Positions 27,974-36,801 of a stretch of 64,000 nucleotides of DNA are shown here, in pieces. Positions within the stretch are counted from its first letter, which is position 1. Every line of letters starts with the position of its first letter. Source of the DNA: Ruegeria sp. A3M17 (lineage in GTDB: Bacteria > Pseudomonadota > Alphaproteobacteria > Rhodobacterales > Rhodobacteraceae). Both the position numbers and the translations under genes were made by a program. The notes beneath the pieces are model-generated. The model ran no database searches. It was not told the DNA's origin and saw only the letters and a list, made by a program, of their open reading frames with translations. The stretch spans positions 124,001 through 188,000 of the forward strand of contig NZ_QOCF01000040.1 of NCBI RefSeq assembly GCF_003318255.1, given 5' to 3'.

Positions 27974-28473
27974 ATGAGCAATTGCCGCGGCATCCGCATT
28001 CCCGGAGCTAAGTACTTTTTTGCCGTGTCTATGGCCGATCGATCATCGGATTTGTTGGTGCGCGAGGTGGCGCAATTGCGGGTGGCCATTGCGTTGACGC
28101 GTTTGTTGTGGTGCCGGATCATCGGCACGCGGTTTGGACCTTGCCACCGGGAGATGCGGATTTTTCGACACGGTGGCGGTTGATCAAAATTCGGTTTGTG
28201 CGTGGCGTCGGCGCGTTCGGTCCGCGGGGCGGGTCGAAAGTTGTCAAACAGGAACGTGGGATTTGGCAACGCAGGTTTTGGGAGCACTGGATCCGTGATG
28301 AACGAGATTATCGTAATCACATGGCATATTGCTGGGGTAACCCGGTCAAACACGGGTTCGTAGCGTACCCAACCCATTGGCCGTATTCGTCGATACACCG
28401 CGATATTCGTGCGGGTCGCGTTGATCCGGAATGGAGTTGTGGTGTCACCGTAGGGAAGTTCGGAGAACCGTAG
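27974..28473 (+). pseudogene. REP-associated tyrosine transposase (RAYT), broken
   Basis: Two overlapping frames together spell one Y1/IS200-like RAYT protein. The first starts MSNCRGIRIPGAKYFFAV and runs through LLVREVAQLRVA. The second, one frame over, resumes at VDAFVVVPDHRHAVWTLPPGDADFSTRWRLIK, carrying the HUH motif in the form HRH, and continues through WEHWIRDERDYRNH and YCWGNPVKHG. Compared with intact RAYT proteins about ten to fifteen residues are missing at the junction (near 28080-28090), so a frame-shifting deletion is the likely cause. RAYT proteins move REP palindromes; a REP-like palindrome follows directly. Confidence 0.8.
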
Positions 28474-28493
28474 GATGGGTGATTTCACCCATC
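28474..28493. repeat. REP-like palindrome at the 3' end of the RAYT pseudogene
   Basis: A perfect 9-bp inverted repeat (28474-28482 with 28485-28493) with a 2-base loop directly after the RAYT stop. RAYT genes are typically flanked by REP palindromes; I see no matching copy at the 5' side. Confidence 0.6.
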
Positions 28494-28857
28494 ACTCCTC
28501 TGAAGAACCTCAGTTTAGAACCCCGACAATCCGCAAAAAAAGCACCCAAAACTATCAGCCATAAATAGTGCCGTAACGTCACGATAGGGGCAGTGGCATG
28601 AGCTTTAGTTCGCAAAGCCGCATCACAAAATGACTTTTTGACAGGCTTTTCAAAAATGATGCAGAACGCGGTTTTCTTCCCCGTTGGCGCTTGATCTTTC
28701 TTTCATATGTACGCTGCACCGCTGCGGGTGGCCACTCACGGAAATACGGTCCTTGAGCCGACGTCCACCGCACGCTCGGATCGGCCCGCAGCGGAATATT
28801 GCAACGAATACTCAGTTTCAAACAATTTCGAGAAATCCAATACGCACGGTGAAAGAT
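28494..28857. other. Gap without a supported gene
   Basis: AT-rich at the start, then a GC-rich island at about 28700-28800 that is open on both strands for short stretches without a recognisable product. It may be a decayed repeat or gene fragment. No promoter, tRNA or terminator could be supported. Confidence 0.4.
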
Positions 28858-29064
28858 ATGTTTTTCAAGTCGATCTTAGACCATATTTTCAAATCAGCGG
28901 AGCAGGCAAATTCGGTGCCCCAAAAGCTTGCCGGGAAAACGCAAATTGCAAATTCTGGAGCGGTCAACAAAAAAGAACTGACTGTGCTTTTTGGAGATGT
29001 TCTGAACGAGAAACAGGTTCGGAGTGGTGAAAACCAACAGCCAGTCGGCCAGTCGCAAAAGTAA
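28858..29064 (+). CDS. Small hypothetical protein (doubtful)
   Basis: A 68-residue frame from ATG 28858, preceded by GGTGAAAG, encoding a lysine- and glutamine-rich soluble peptide (MFFKSILDHIFKSAEQAN at the start). I recognise no family. Base composition is AT-richer than the housekeeping genes nearby, consistent with either a transferred small gene or spurious coding. Confidence 0.3.
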   Translation: MFFKSILDHIFKSAEQANSVPQKLAGKTQIANSGAVNKKELTVLFGDVLNEKQVRSGENQQPVGQSQK

Positions 29065-29261
29065 TTGATTTCCACAAGCTGTTGTAAGGCACAGATAGAG
29101 AATGCGCGGACAACCTGACTTATGTTGTGAGAGGCTGAACTCCGACCGGCTGCTTAGGGCTCACAAATGGTCTGGAGAAGCTGAGAAAAATAGCCGCACA
29201 CACCAGTCAAACCGAATTACCGATATCTATGCTGGTACTCACTCCAAACAGGCTATTTGAG

Positions 29262-29290
29262 GCCCGGAATCATATTCGTTGGTTCCGGGC
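29262..29290 (-). terminator. Possible terminator hairpin downstream of ettA
   Basis: GCCCGGAA (29262-29269) pairs with TTCCGGGC (29283-29290) around a 13-base loop, 15 bp after the ettA stop. No T run follows on the minus strand, so termination efficiency is doubtful. The sequence between 29065 and 29262 holds nothing I can support. Confidence 0.4.
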
Positions 29291-29304
29291 TTCAAACATA
29301 GTTT

Positions 29305-30960
29305 TTACCGCGCAAACTTTTTATGTTTCAACCGCTTGGGCTCCAGCGCGTCCGGTCCCAGGCGGCGTTTTTTGTCCTCTTCGTAGTCCTCGAAGTTGCC
29401 CTCGAACCATTCCACATGGGCATCGCCCTCGAACGCCAGAATATGCGTGCAGATCCGGTCGAGGAAAAAGCGGTCGTGGGAAATGACCACGGCGCAGCCG
29501 GCGAAATCGACCAGCGCGTCTTCCAACGCACGCAGGGTTTCGACGTCCAGATCGTTGGTAGGTTCGTCAAGCAGGAGGACGTTGCCGCCCTCTTTCAGCA
29601 GGCGGGCCATGTGGACGCGATTGCGCTCACCCCCTGACAGCAACGAGACCTTTTTCTGCTGGTCGCCGCCCTTGAAGTTGAAGGACGAGCAATAGGCGCG
29701 GGAATTGACCTGCGCGTCGCCCAGCTGAATGATCTCGGCACCGCCGGTGATCGCTTCCCACACGGTGTCGTTGTCTTTCAGGTCGTCGCGGGACTGGTCG
29801 ACATAGGACAGTTCCACGGTGTCGCCCAGCGAGATGGTGCCGTTGTCGGGCTGTTCCTGACCGGTGAGCATCTTGAACAGGGTCGATTTACCGGCACCGT
29901 TGGGGCCGATGACACCGACAATGCCGCCGGGGGGCAGGGTGAAATCGAGGTTCTCGATCAGTTGCTTGTCGCCCATGTGTTTGGCGAGGCCTTCGACCTC
30001 GATCACCTTGCCGCCAAGGCGCTGGCCGTTGGGGATGACGATCTGGGCGCGAGTCAGCTTTTCGCGCTCGGACTGTTCCGCCAGATCGTTATAGGCGTTG
30101 ATCCGGGCCTTGGATTTGGCCTGACGGGCCTTTTGGCCCTGACGCATCCAGTCCAGTTCGCGCTGCAGGGTTTTCTGTTTGGACTTGTCCTCACGCGCCT
30201 CCTGCTCCAGCCGTTTGGCTTTTTGTTCCAGCCAAGCCGAGTAGTTGCCCTCGTAAGGTAGACCCCGGCCACGGTCGAGTTCGAGGATCCAGCCGGTGAT
30301 GCTGTCCAGGAAATAGCGGTCGTGGGTGACGATCAGGATGGTGCCTTTGTAGTCGATCAGGTGCTGTTGCAGCCAGGCGATGGTTTCGGCGTCCAGGTGG
30401 TTGGTCGGTTCATCGAGCAGCAGCATGTCGGGGGCCTGCAGCAGCAGTTTACAGAGCGCCACGCGGCGTTTCTCACCGCCCGAGAGGTTGGCGATGTTGG
30501 CGTCGTCTGCTGGGCAGCGCAGCGCCTCCATCGAGACGTCGATCTGGCTGTCGAGGTCCCAGAGGTTTTGGCTGTCGATCTCGTCCTGCAGTTTGGCCAT
30601 CTCATCAGCGGTTTCGTCGCTGTAGTTCATCGCCAGTTCGTTATAGCGATCAAGGATCGCCTTCTTCTCGGCCACGCCCAGCATGACGTTTTCACGAACG
30701 CTGAGGGTTTCATCCAATTTCGGTTCCTGCGGCAGATAGCCGACCTTGGCACCTTCGGCGGCCCAGGCCTCGCCGGTGAAGTCCTTGTCGAGGCCCGCCA
30801 TGATCTTCATCAGCGTCGATTTACCTGCACCGTTGACGCCGACAACACCGATTTTCACGCCGGGCAGGAAGCTCAGGTGGATGTTTTCAAAGCACTTCTT
30901 GCCACCGGGATAGGTCTTGGAGACACCCTGCATGTGGTAGACATATTGATAGGCGGCCAT
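29305..30960 (-). CDS. ettA: Energy-dependent translational throttle protein EttA (ABC-F)
   Basis: A 551-residue ABC-F protein with two ATPase cassettes and no membrane part. Cassette 1 has GVNGAGKST and LSGGEKRRVALCKLL with LLLDEPTNHLD; cassette 2 has GPNGAGKST and LSGGERNRVHMARLL with LLLDEPTNDLD. Between them are the arm/linker helices rich in Arg, Lys and Gln (QRELDWMRQGQKARQAKSKARI), which contact the ribosomal E site and tRNA. EttA tunes the first elongation step to ATP level. The ATG at 30960 follows AGAGGAC and gives the standard N terminus; the frame upstream of it is not conserved-looking. Confidence 0.95.
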   Translation of the reverse strand: MAAYQYVYHMQGVSKTYPGGKKCFENIHLSFLPGVKIGVVGVNGAGKSTLMKIMAGLDKDFTGEAWAAEGAKVGYLPQEPKLDETLSVRENVMLGVAEKKAILDRYNELAMNYSDETADEMAKLQDEIDSQNLWDLDSQIDVSMEALRCPADDANIANLSGGEKRRVALCKLLLQAPDMLLLDEPTNHLDAETIAWLQQHLIDYKGTILIVTHDRYFLDSITGWILELDRGRGLPYEGNYSAWLEQKAKRLEQEAREDKSKQKTLQRELDWMRQGQKARQAKSKARINAYNDLAEQSEREKLTRAQIVIPNGQRLGGKVIEVEGLAKHMGDKQLIENLDFTLPPGGIVGVIGPNGAGKSTLFKMLTGQEQPDNGTISLGDTVELSYVDQSRDDLKDNDTVWEAITGGAEIIQLGDAQVNSRAYCSSFNFKGGDQQKKVSLLSGGERNRVHMARLLKEGGNVLLLDEPTNDLDVETLRALEDALVDFAGCAVVISHDRFFLDRICTHILAFEGDAHVEWFEGNFEDYEEDKKRRLGPDALEPKRLKHKKFAR

Positions 30961-31170
30961 GTCGCGTCCTCTGGGTCGGGGAAATTCAGGTTGGGCGGGG
31001 TGATAGCGGATGCGGGTGGTGGGGGCAATCATGAACCACAGTGCCGGACGTAAGTGCTAGAGCAACCTGCAAGAACGCCGCACTGAGCAATTGAAATCGA
31101 CTGGTTTCGGTTCCTGAGCATTCCCTCTGCAAGGGTTGCCGAGTACACAGCTCAATCGGGAGAAGAACGA

Positions 31171-31758
31171 ATGAAGATGTCCAAAAGATTGATAATTTCA
31201 ATCACTTTTGCCTTGGGTTTCGGGGCGATAAGTTCATTGGCGGTTGGCGCTGAAAACGCACCGGGCTGCAAGGCATACAAGGACGCAACCTATTGCTCAA
31301 CATACAACGTGACGGCGGTATTTTCCGCGAAGATTGCGACAAATGAAGACACTTCGACCCATGTTCTGGGTTTGCTTAGTGTTTCGAATAAGGCAGAGCA
31401 AGATATACGATTCTACGTTAGCTTTAAGCTTATTCAGGCGCTGGCAAGCATTGAAGAAGGCTTCACTCAAACAGAAGACTATCGTCAGTTTAAAAGCTCA
31501 GTTTTGCACCAGATGCTTGAATATGTATCCCTGACAGGTGATGAGATTAGGGTTCAAACCTATTTAGGTTGCTTAGATTTTTTCGTTGAACCCGAGGTGG
31601 ATTTGCCAAGGAGCGCCAATGTTCCCTTGAAAAACTTGCGGCAACTCTCAGAGGATTCAAAACTACACATTAAGTGTATTGTCGAAAGTGACATTCCGTT
31701 TTTGCCGATGGAAGATATTGTTGAATTTGACGAATTCAAAACGTGTATGAATGGGTGA
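31171..31758 (+). CDS. Exported hypothetical protein, AT-rich
   Basis: A 195-residue protein with a clear signal peptide (residues 1-26, cleavage near AVGA-EN) and several cysteines in the mature part (near CKAYK, YCSTY, GCLD, KCIV and TCMNG), which suggests disulphides in the periplasm. GGGAGAAGAACGA is a good ribosome-binding site for ATG 31171. No family recognised. Its composition is visibly AT-richer than ettA and the MOSC gene on either side, a sign of transfer or of fast evolution. It is followed within 12 bp by the MOSC gene. Confidence 0.7.
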   Translation: MKMSKRLIISITFALGFGAISSLAVGAENAPGCKAYKDATYCSTYNVTAVFSAKIATNEDTSTHVLGLLSVSNKAEQDIRFYVSFKLIQALASIEEGFTQTEDYRQFKSSVLHQMLEYVSLTGDEIRVQTYLGCLDFFVEPEVDLPRSANVPLKNLRQLSEDSKLHIKCIVESDIPFLPMEDIVEFDEFKTCMNG

Positions 31759-31770
31759 TTGGGAGATGTT

Positions 31771-32238
31771 TTGTCCCTGAGTGAGTTGATATCTGGCTGG
31801 GCCAAGCCCGGCCGCGTTGATTGGATCGGTCTGCGGCCTGAACGTCGTGCGGAGATGGTCGCGGTTCAGGAAGGCATGATCTCCACCTATGGGCTTGATG
31901 GCGACCGGGGCCGCGCAGGCAAGCGGGCGGTGACTCTGATCCAGCATGAGCATCTGGCGGCGATTGGGTCGTATCTTGGGCAGGGACCGGTGTCGCCTGA
32001 TATTCTGCGCCGCAATCTGGTGGTCTCAGGGATCAATCTAGCCGCGCTCAAGGGGCGTGAGGTGCAGGTGGGCGAGGCGATCCTACGCTTTACCGTGATA
32101 TGCGCGCCGTGCAGCCGGATGGAGGAGGCGCTGGGAAAAGGTGGCTATTCCGCCGTGCGGGCGCATGGCGGGTGGTGTGCGGAGGTGGTGCGGCCGGGGC
32201 GCATAAAGCTGGGCGATGCGGTGCAGCCCGTTGATTGA
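31771..32238 (+). CDS. MOSC-domain protein
   Basis: A protein of about 155 residues with a MOSC domain (molybdenum-cofactor sulphurase C-terminal fold): [38 protein letters not shown] and the CAPCSRMEE cysteine region. MOSC proteins bind molybdenum cofactor or carry sulphur to it. Start is uncertain: TTG 31771 has GGGAG 5 bp upstream; TTG 31759 directly after the previous stop is the alternative. The stop is 33 bp before the nadD ATG. Confidence 0.85.
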   Translation: MSLSELISGWAKPGRVDWIGLRPERRAEMVAVQEGMISTYGLDGDRGRAGKRAVTLIQHEHLAAIGSYLGQGPVSPDILRRNLVVSGINLAALKGREVQVGEAILRFTVICAPCSRMEEALGKGGYSAVRAHGGWCAEVVRPGRIKLGDAVQPVD

Positions 32239-32270
32239 CAACGCGCTTCAGTTCTGAACATCAGCAAGGC

Positions 32271-32891
32271 ATGGATCGTTTTAGTATTCCATACGCGCGG
32301 TCCGGGCAGGTCATCGGGCTGTTCGGTGGGTCGTTTGACCCGCCGCACCAGGGGCATGTGCATGTCACGCTTGAGGCGATGAAGGCGTTTGGACTGGATC
32401 GGGTGTGGTGGCTGGTGTCTCCGGGCAACCCCTTGAAGGCGCGGGGGCCTGCGCCGCTTGCGCAGCGAATGGCGGCGGCGCGCGGGCTGATGCAACACCC
32501 TGGGGTCGAGGTGACGGATATCGAGTCGCTGACAGGAACGCGGGCCACGGCGGATACGTTGGCCGAACTGCGGCGTCTTTACCCCAAAGTGCGGTTTGTC
32601 TGGATCATGGGCGCGGATAATCTGGCGCAGTTCCATAAGTGGAAAGATTGGCGGTTGATCATGGACAGCGTGCCTGTCGGTGTGATTGCGCGCCCCGGCG
32701 ACCGGATTTCTGCGCGAATGTCCCCTGCTGCGCGGCTTTATGCCAAGTACCGCATAGATGGGCAGGCGCGGCGTCTGCTGGGCCGCGCCGATGCGCCCGC
32801 GTGGTGTTTCGTGAACGTACCGATGGTCGATGTAAGTTCCAGCCAAATCCGGGAGCGCGGCGGTTGGGGCGCTGAGGTGTTGCCGGAATAG
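32271..32891 (+). CDS. nadD: Nicotinate-nucleotide adenylyltransferase
   Basis: A 206-residue NadD, which makes deamido-NAD+ for NadE. The nucleotidyltransferase motif [14 protein letters not shown] starts near residue 17, followed by the substrate-binding [11 protein letters not shown] and [12 protein letters not shown]. The C-terminal SSSQIRER matches the ISSTxIR phosphate motif. ATG 32271 gives the usual length; an in-frame TTG at 32235 overlapping the MOSC stop is possible. nadE lies elsewhere in this window (14.4 kb). Confidence 0.95.
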   Translation: MDRFSIPYARSGQVIGLFGGSFDPPHQGHVHVTLEAMKAFGLDRVWWLVSPGNPLKARGPAPLAQRMAAARGLMQHPGVEVTDIESLTGTRATADTLAELRRLYPKVRFVWIMGADNLAQFHKWKDWRLIMDSVPVGVIARPGDRISARMSPAARLYAKYRIDGQARRLLGRADAPAWCFVNVPMVDVSSSQIRERGGWGAEVLPE

Positions 32892-32956
32892 CCCCATGCG
32901 CGCATAATCCATATCTGTGGTTGTGCGCATTTAATCTGTGAGATTTTATTCGACTT

Positions 32957-34435
32957 ATGACTGATCGATTTTCTCGACGTGGATTTTTAGCAGGGCTGGG
33001 GGCGGCTTTGATCCCCTCTGCTGTGCTGGCCGATGCGCCTTTGGTCTCCTTGCGCCCTCAATTGCGCGGCGACGTACCGACCGGGGTCGAGCGGCTTGTC
33101 CAAGCGGCCGGGTTGCGTGGTGAGGTGGTGTTCGCGGTGGCGGATGCAACAACGGGCACGCAGCTGGAAGAGTTCAGCGGCGATCAGGGGCTACCGCCGG
33201 CAAGCGTGGCCAAGGCGCTGACAGCTCTTTATGCGTTGGATGTCTTGGGATCCGACTACCGGTTCGAGACCGCCCTGATGGCGGAAGGACCGATCGAAAA
33301 TGGTATCCTGAAAGGTGACCTGATCCTTGTGGGAGGTGGCGACCCGCTGCTGGACACCGATGCGTTGGCCAATATGGCGGCGAATTTGCGTGAGGCTGGG
33401 ATTTCCGAGGTTCAGGGTGCGTTCAAAGTATACGAGGGGGCGCTGCCTTATGTGTTCAGCATCGATCCGGGGCAGCCGGATCATTTGGGCTATAGCCCTT
33501 CCATCAGCGGCATATCGTTGAATTTCAACCGGGTGCACTTTGAGTGGAAACGTGAAGGTACCCGCTATGACGTGTCCATGGATGCGCGCAGCGCGCGGTA
33601 CAAACCGTCAGTCGATGTGGCCTCTATGCAGATTGAGAAACGAAAAGCGCCTATCTACACCTATGAATCCAGCGCGCGGCAGGACCGCTGGACCGTGGCG
33701 CAAGGGGCGCTTGGTACTGGTGGGGCGCGGTGGTTGCCGGTGCGTAAGCCTGCGCTTTATGCGGGGGATGTGTTCAGAACGCTGGCGCGCGCGAATGGTA
33801 TCCAGTTGGGTCGTGTACAGGTCATGCGCGAAGCACCGCATGGAACCCGGCTTGTGGTGCATCACAGTGATCCGCTGGACAGTATCTTGCGCGGCATGTT
33901 GAAGTATTCGACCAACCTGACGGCTGAGATGGTTGGTATGGCGGCCTCGCAAGCGCGCGGTGCAAATCTACAATCATTGGCGGATTCTGCGGCCGAGATG
34001 AACCGTTGGGCAACCGAGAAATTTGGCGTGACGGGGATCGCGATGGTGGATCACTCGGGTCTAAGCGATGCGTCCCGAATGGCGCCGGGCGCTTTGGTGA
34101 CAGCACTGGTCGCGGCGAAACAAGCGGGCGCATTGAAACCATTGCTGAAAAAATTCACCCTTGCGGACAGTCAGGGGCGGCCTGTCAAAGATCACCCGAT
34201 CAAGGTCGATGCCAAGACCGGTACGCTGAATTTTGTTTCTGGTCTTGGCGGCTTCATCACTACGCCGGGCGGCTCGGAACTGGCCTTTGCCATTTTCACC
34301 GCCGACGTCGACCACCGGGCCACGATCCCGCGCGCGCAGCGCGAACGACCACAAGGCGCGCGAAGCTGGAACAATCGCTCGCGCAAACTCCAACGCGCTT
34401 TGATCGAGCGCTGGGGGTCTATGGCCGGAAGCTAA
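32957..34435 (+). CDS. dacB: D-alanyl-D-alanine carboxypeptidase/endopeptidase (PBP4 type)
   Basis: A 492-residue class C PBP of the S13 family. The N terminus (SRRGFLAGLGAALIPSAVLA) is a Tat-like signal peptide. SxxK is ASVAKALTALYAL near residue 77, SxN is YSTNLTAEM, and KTG is DAKTGTLNFVSGLGG near the C terminus; the large insert between SxxK and SxN typical of PBP4 is present. It trims and opens peptidoglycan crosslinks in the periplasm. It follows nadD by 65 bp. Confidence 0.93.
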   Translation: MTDRFSRRGFLAGLGAALIPSAVLADAPLVSLRPQLRGDVPTGVERLVQAAGLRGEVVFAVADATTGTQLEEFSGDQGLPPASVAKALTALYALDVLGSDYRFETALMAEGPIENGILKGDLILVGGGDPLLDTDALANMAANLREAGISEVQGAFKVYEGALPYVFSIDPGQPDHLGYSPSISGISLNFNRVHFEWKREGTRYDVSMDARSARYKPSVDVASMQIEKRKAPIYTYESSARQDRWTVAQGALGTGGARWLPVRKPALYAGDVFRTLARANGIQLGRVQVMREAPHGTRLVVHHSDPLDSILRGMLKYSTNLTAEMVGMAASQARGANLQSLADSAAEMNRWATEKFGVTGIAMVDHSGLSDASRMAPGALVTALVAAKQAGALKPLLKKFTLADSQGRPVKDHPIKVDAKTGTLNFVSGLGGFITTPGGSELAFAIFTADVDHRATIPRAQRERPQGARSWNNRSRKLQRALIERWGSMAGS

Positions 34436-34437
34436 GA

Positions 34438-34860
34438 TCAGGTGGTGTGACGTGCCCGCGCGCCGCGTTCGATCGCGGCGGCATGCAGGCGATCAATGCT
34501 CAGCTCGTAACGAATTTCTTCGAGCAGGCGCAGCTCGGATTCCGCCAAAGAGCCGTCGGCGGCGGCCACATCACACGCCAGTGCATAGGCGGTTTCGTTC
34601 AGCCGTTCGGGCAGGTTGTCGCGGATCAGGCCAAACAGGGCGTCCAGCCCGTCCTCTTGTTCAAACAGGTCAAACACGGTTTGCGAAACGCGGCGGGTTC
34701 GGTCGATGTCATACTCGGCAAAAACCGGCAGCATATTGACCGCGCCTTCGATCTTGACCAACTCAGCGGTGCGAATGGTCTCGTCAGACGCAGAGATTGC
34801 AACCATGATCGCTACAAGGCAATCCTGAGGGGACATTGGGTGGGGTACTTGTTCGGTCAT
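34438..34860 (-). CDS. TerB-like (tellurite resistance TerB family) protein
   Basis: A 140-residue all-helical protein with the TerB pattern: an acidic first half (SPQDCLVAIMVAISASDETIRTAELVKIE) and the second DVAAADGSLAESELRLLEEI metal-binding-type repeat. TerB domains bind divalent metal and are used in several stress contexts; on its own this does not indicate tellurite resistance, since no other ter gene is present here. It ends 2 bp from the convergent dacB stop. Confidence 0.8.
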   Translation of the reverse strand: MTEQVPHPMSPQDCLVAIMVAISASDETIRTAELVKIEGAVNMLPVFAEYDIDRTRRVSQTVFDLFEQEDGLDALFGLIRDNLPERLNETAYALACDVAAADGSLAESELRLLEEIRYELSIDRLHAAAIERGARARHTT

Positions 34861-34941
34861 GGTGTCGTCCTGATTAGGCTTTCTGCGTCAGCACGATAGG
34901 TGGGCAAGCGGGCAGGTTCAACGGGTTTCGCTTTGGTGAAG

Positions 34942-35409
34942 CTAGAGAATGGGCAAAGGGCCGCGCGTTTTGGTTTGTCGCAGTACAAAATTGCTGCGCG
35001 TGTCGCGCACAAGCCCGGATTTCAAAAGCCGCTGCATAATGAAGTGCTCAAGCTCTTCCGGCGTCTTGGCATAGACTTTCAGAATGAAATCGTGATCCCC
35101 GGTGATTGAGGCACACTCGACGATCTGAGGTTCGGTTTCAATCAGGCGCAGGAACGCGTTGATGCTGTCCTCCTGATGCTCGCGCAAAGCCACGTGAACG
35201 TAGGCTATGGCGTTCAACCCAACAGACTTGGCGCGTACCTGCGCAGTATAGCCGGAAATGATACCAGCGGCCTCAAGGTCGCGCACACGCCGCCAGCACT
35301 GAGAAGCGGATAACCCCGTGCGATCCGCAAGGTCCTGCATGGATTGACGGCCATCCTTCTGAAGCTCTTGCAATATGGCGATATCGGCGGATTGAAGCGT
35401 TTGTCTCAT
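34942..35409 (-). CDS. Lrp/AsnC-family transcriptional regulator
   Basis: A 155-residue regulator with an N-terminal AsnC-type helix-turn-helix (LQKDGRQSMQDLADRTGLSASQCWRRVRDLEAAGII) and a C-terminal RAM ligand domain (ITGDHDFILKVYAKTPEELEHFI). It is transcribed divergently from phhA across a 109-bp gap. By position it probably controls phenylalanine hydroxylation in response to an aromatic amino acid; that link is inference. Confidence 0.9.
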   Translation of the reverse strand: MRQTLQSADIAILQELQKDGRQSMQDLADRTGLSASQCWRRVRDLEAAGIISGYTAQVRAKSVGLNAIAYVHVALREHQEDSINAFLRLIETEPQIVECASITGDHDFILKVYAKTPEELEHFIMQRLLKSGLVRDTRSNFVLRQTKTRGPLPIL

Positions 35410-35411
35410 AA

Positions 35412-35427
35412 ATCATGACCCAATGAT
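35412..35427. promoter_or_regulatory. Possible Lrp-type operator between the regulator and phhA
   Basis: ATCAT-N6-ATGAT inverted repeat 3 bp upstream of the regulator start. It could be an autoregulatory site for the divergent pair; the arms are short and chance is not excluded. Confidence 0.3.
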
Positions 35428-35518
35428 ATGTATTTGCCAAATTACTGGAGTTTCGCCGTTAATCCAAACCAAATTTTTCAATCAGAGGGCGTATTCTTTT
35501 CATAAGGGAGGAAAAGTG

Positions 35519-36319
35519 ATGCCCAAGTCGACCAAATACGCCGCAAAGGTTGCCGATGCACGCGGCCATATCGCGTATACGCCGGAAGAGGATGCTGTTT
35601 GGGCCGACCTCTACGCGGCCCAAGAGGAAAACGTTCAGCGCTATATGGCGCGGGGCTACCTGGATGGGCTGGAGCGGCTGGACCTGCCAAAAACCACCGT
35701 GCCGTCCTGCGCCGATATCTCTGAGCGGCTTTTGGACATGACCGGCTGGCGGGTCCAACCGGTGCCTGCGCTGATCGGGTTCAAGACCTTTTTCGGCATG
35801 CTGGCGGACAGGGTCTTTCCCGCCGCATCCTTTATCCGCTCACGCGAAGATTTCGACTATATCGAAGAGCCTGACATCTTTCATGAGATATTCGGACATA
35901 CGCCCTTGCTGAGCGATCCCCGCTTTGCGGCTTTCAGCCATGCCATTGGGAAGGCCGGGGTACAGGCCAGCGACAAGGATTACTCCTGGCTGATCCGACT
36001 GTACTGGTTCTCAATCGAATTTGGTCTGCGTCGTCAGGATGGTGAGATCAAGGCGCTGGGCTCAGGGCTCGCATCTTCGCCGACCGAGCTTGTCTATGCC
36101 GTCGAGAGCGATATCCCCGATCGGGACCCGTTCGACATTATAACAATCCTGCGCACCCCCTATCGGATCGACATGCACCAGATGGGCTATTTCGTGTTAA
36201 ACTCACCTGAGGAGCTGTTTGCAGCCGCCGAACGTGATCTGTTGCAGGACGTGCGCGAGGCTCAATCCCTTGGACTGCTGCCGAACAAGTTTCCGGAAAA
36301 AGCAACCGCAGCGGAGTGA
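35519..36319 (+). CDS. phhA: Phenylalanine 4-hydroxylase
   Basis: A 266-residue monomeric bacterial phenylalanine hydroxylase converting Phe to Tyr with tetrahydropterin and O2. The iron ligands are His122 and His127 in FHEIFGH and the Glu in YWFSIEFGL; the pterin-binding region is around GFKTFFGML. GGGAGGAAAAGTG upstream fixes the ATG at 35519. phhB starts 7 bp after its stop, so hydroxylation and cofactor recycling are coupled in one operon. Confidence 0.95.
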   Translation: MPKSTKYAAKVADARGHIAYTPEEDAVWADLYAAQEENVQRYMARGYLDGLERLDLPKTTVPSCADISERLLDMTGWRVQPVPALIGFKTFFGMLADRVFPAASFIRSREDFDYIEEPDIFHEIFGHTPLLSDPRFAAFSHAIGKAGVQASDKDYSWLIRLYWFSIEFGLRRQDGEIKALGSGLASSPTELVYAVESDIPDRDPFDIITILRTPYRIDMHQMGYFVLNSPEELFAAAERDLLQDVREAQSLGLLPNKFPEKATAAE

Positions 36320-36326
36320 ACTGATT

Positions 36327-36680
36327 ATGTCATTAACAGGAGAAACCTGCAGCTTGTCGGAACGTACTTGTGTGCCCTGTTCCGGCGGCGTCCCGGCTTT
36401 GACACGCGAAGAGGCCAACACCCACATGGCCGAGCTTTATGCTGATTGGCAGTTGGATGCAGATGCAAAGATGCTGAGCCGGCATTTCAAGTTCAAGGGC
36501 TTTGCCAAGGCAACCTATCTAGCAAATCTCTGCGCATGGTTGGCCGATCAGCAGGGACACCACCCGGATGTTTGTTTCGGGTGGGGATATGTGGATGTCA
36601 AACTGACGACCCATGAAATCGGTGGCCTGAGTGAGAACGACTTTATCTGGGCTGCCAAACTGGATCAGTTGACCGCTTAA
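36327..36680 (+). CDS. phhB: Pterin-4-alpha-carbinolamine dehydratase
   Basis: A 117-residue PhhB/DCoH-family enzyme that dehydrates 4a-hydroxytetrahydrobiopterin made by PhhA. The active-site GHHPDV motif is followed by [24 protein letters not shown]. The N-terminal 20 residues contain a CVPCSGG pair of cysteines common in proteobacterial PhhB. The ATG at 36327 is preceded by GGAG at about 10 bp. Confidence 0.94.
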   Translation: MSLTGETCSLSERTCVPCSGGVPALTREEANTHMAELYADWQLDADAKMLSRHFKFKGFAKATYLANLCAWLADQQGHHPDVCFGWGYVDVKLTTHEIGGLSENDFIWAAKLDQLTA

Positions 36681-36801
36681 ATCGGCCAATCCATCAGGAA
36701 AAACAGCGCGCTTTATTGACTCATGCTGCACCGGCACAATAGGAGGGGTCGGTCGGTTGCATGGGGCGACCGGCACTGTTTTTCCCGATGGAGCAAATCT
36801 G

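Noticed and set aside
34438..34860. Tellurite resistance locus
   Set aside because: Only a single TerB-like gene is present; no terA, terC, terD or terZ neighbours.
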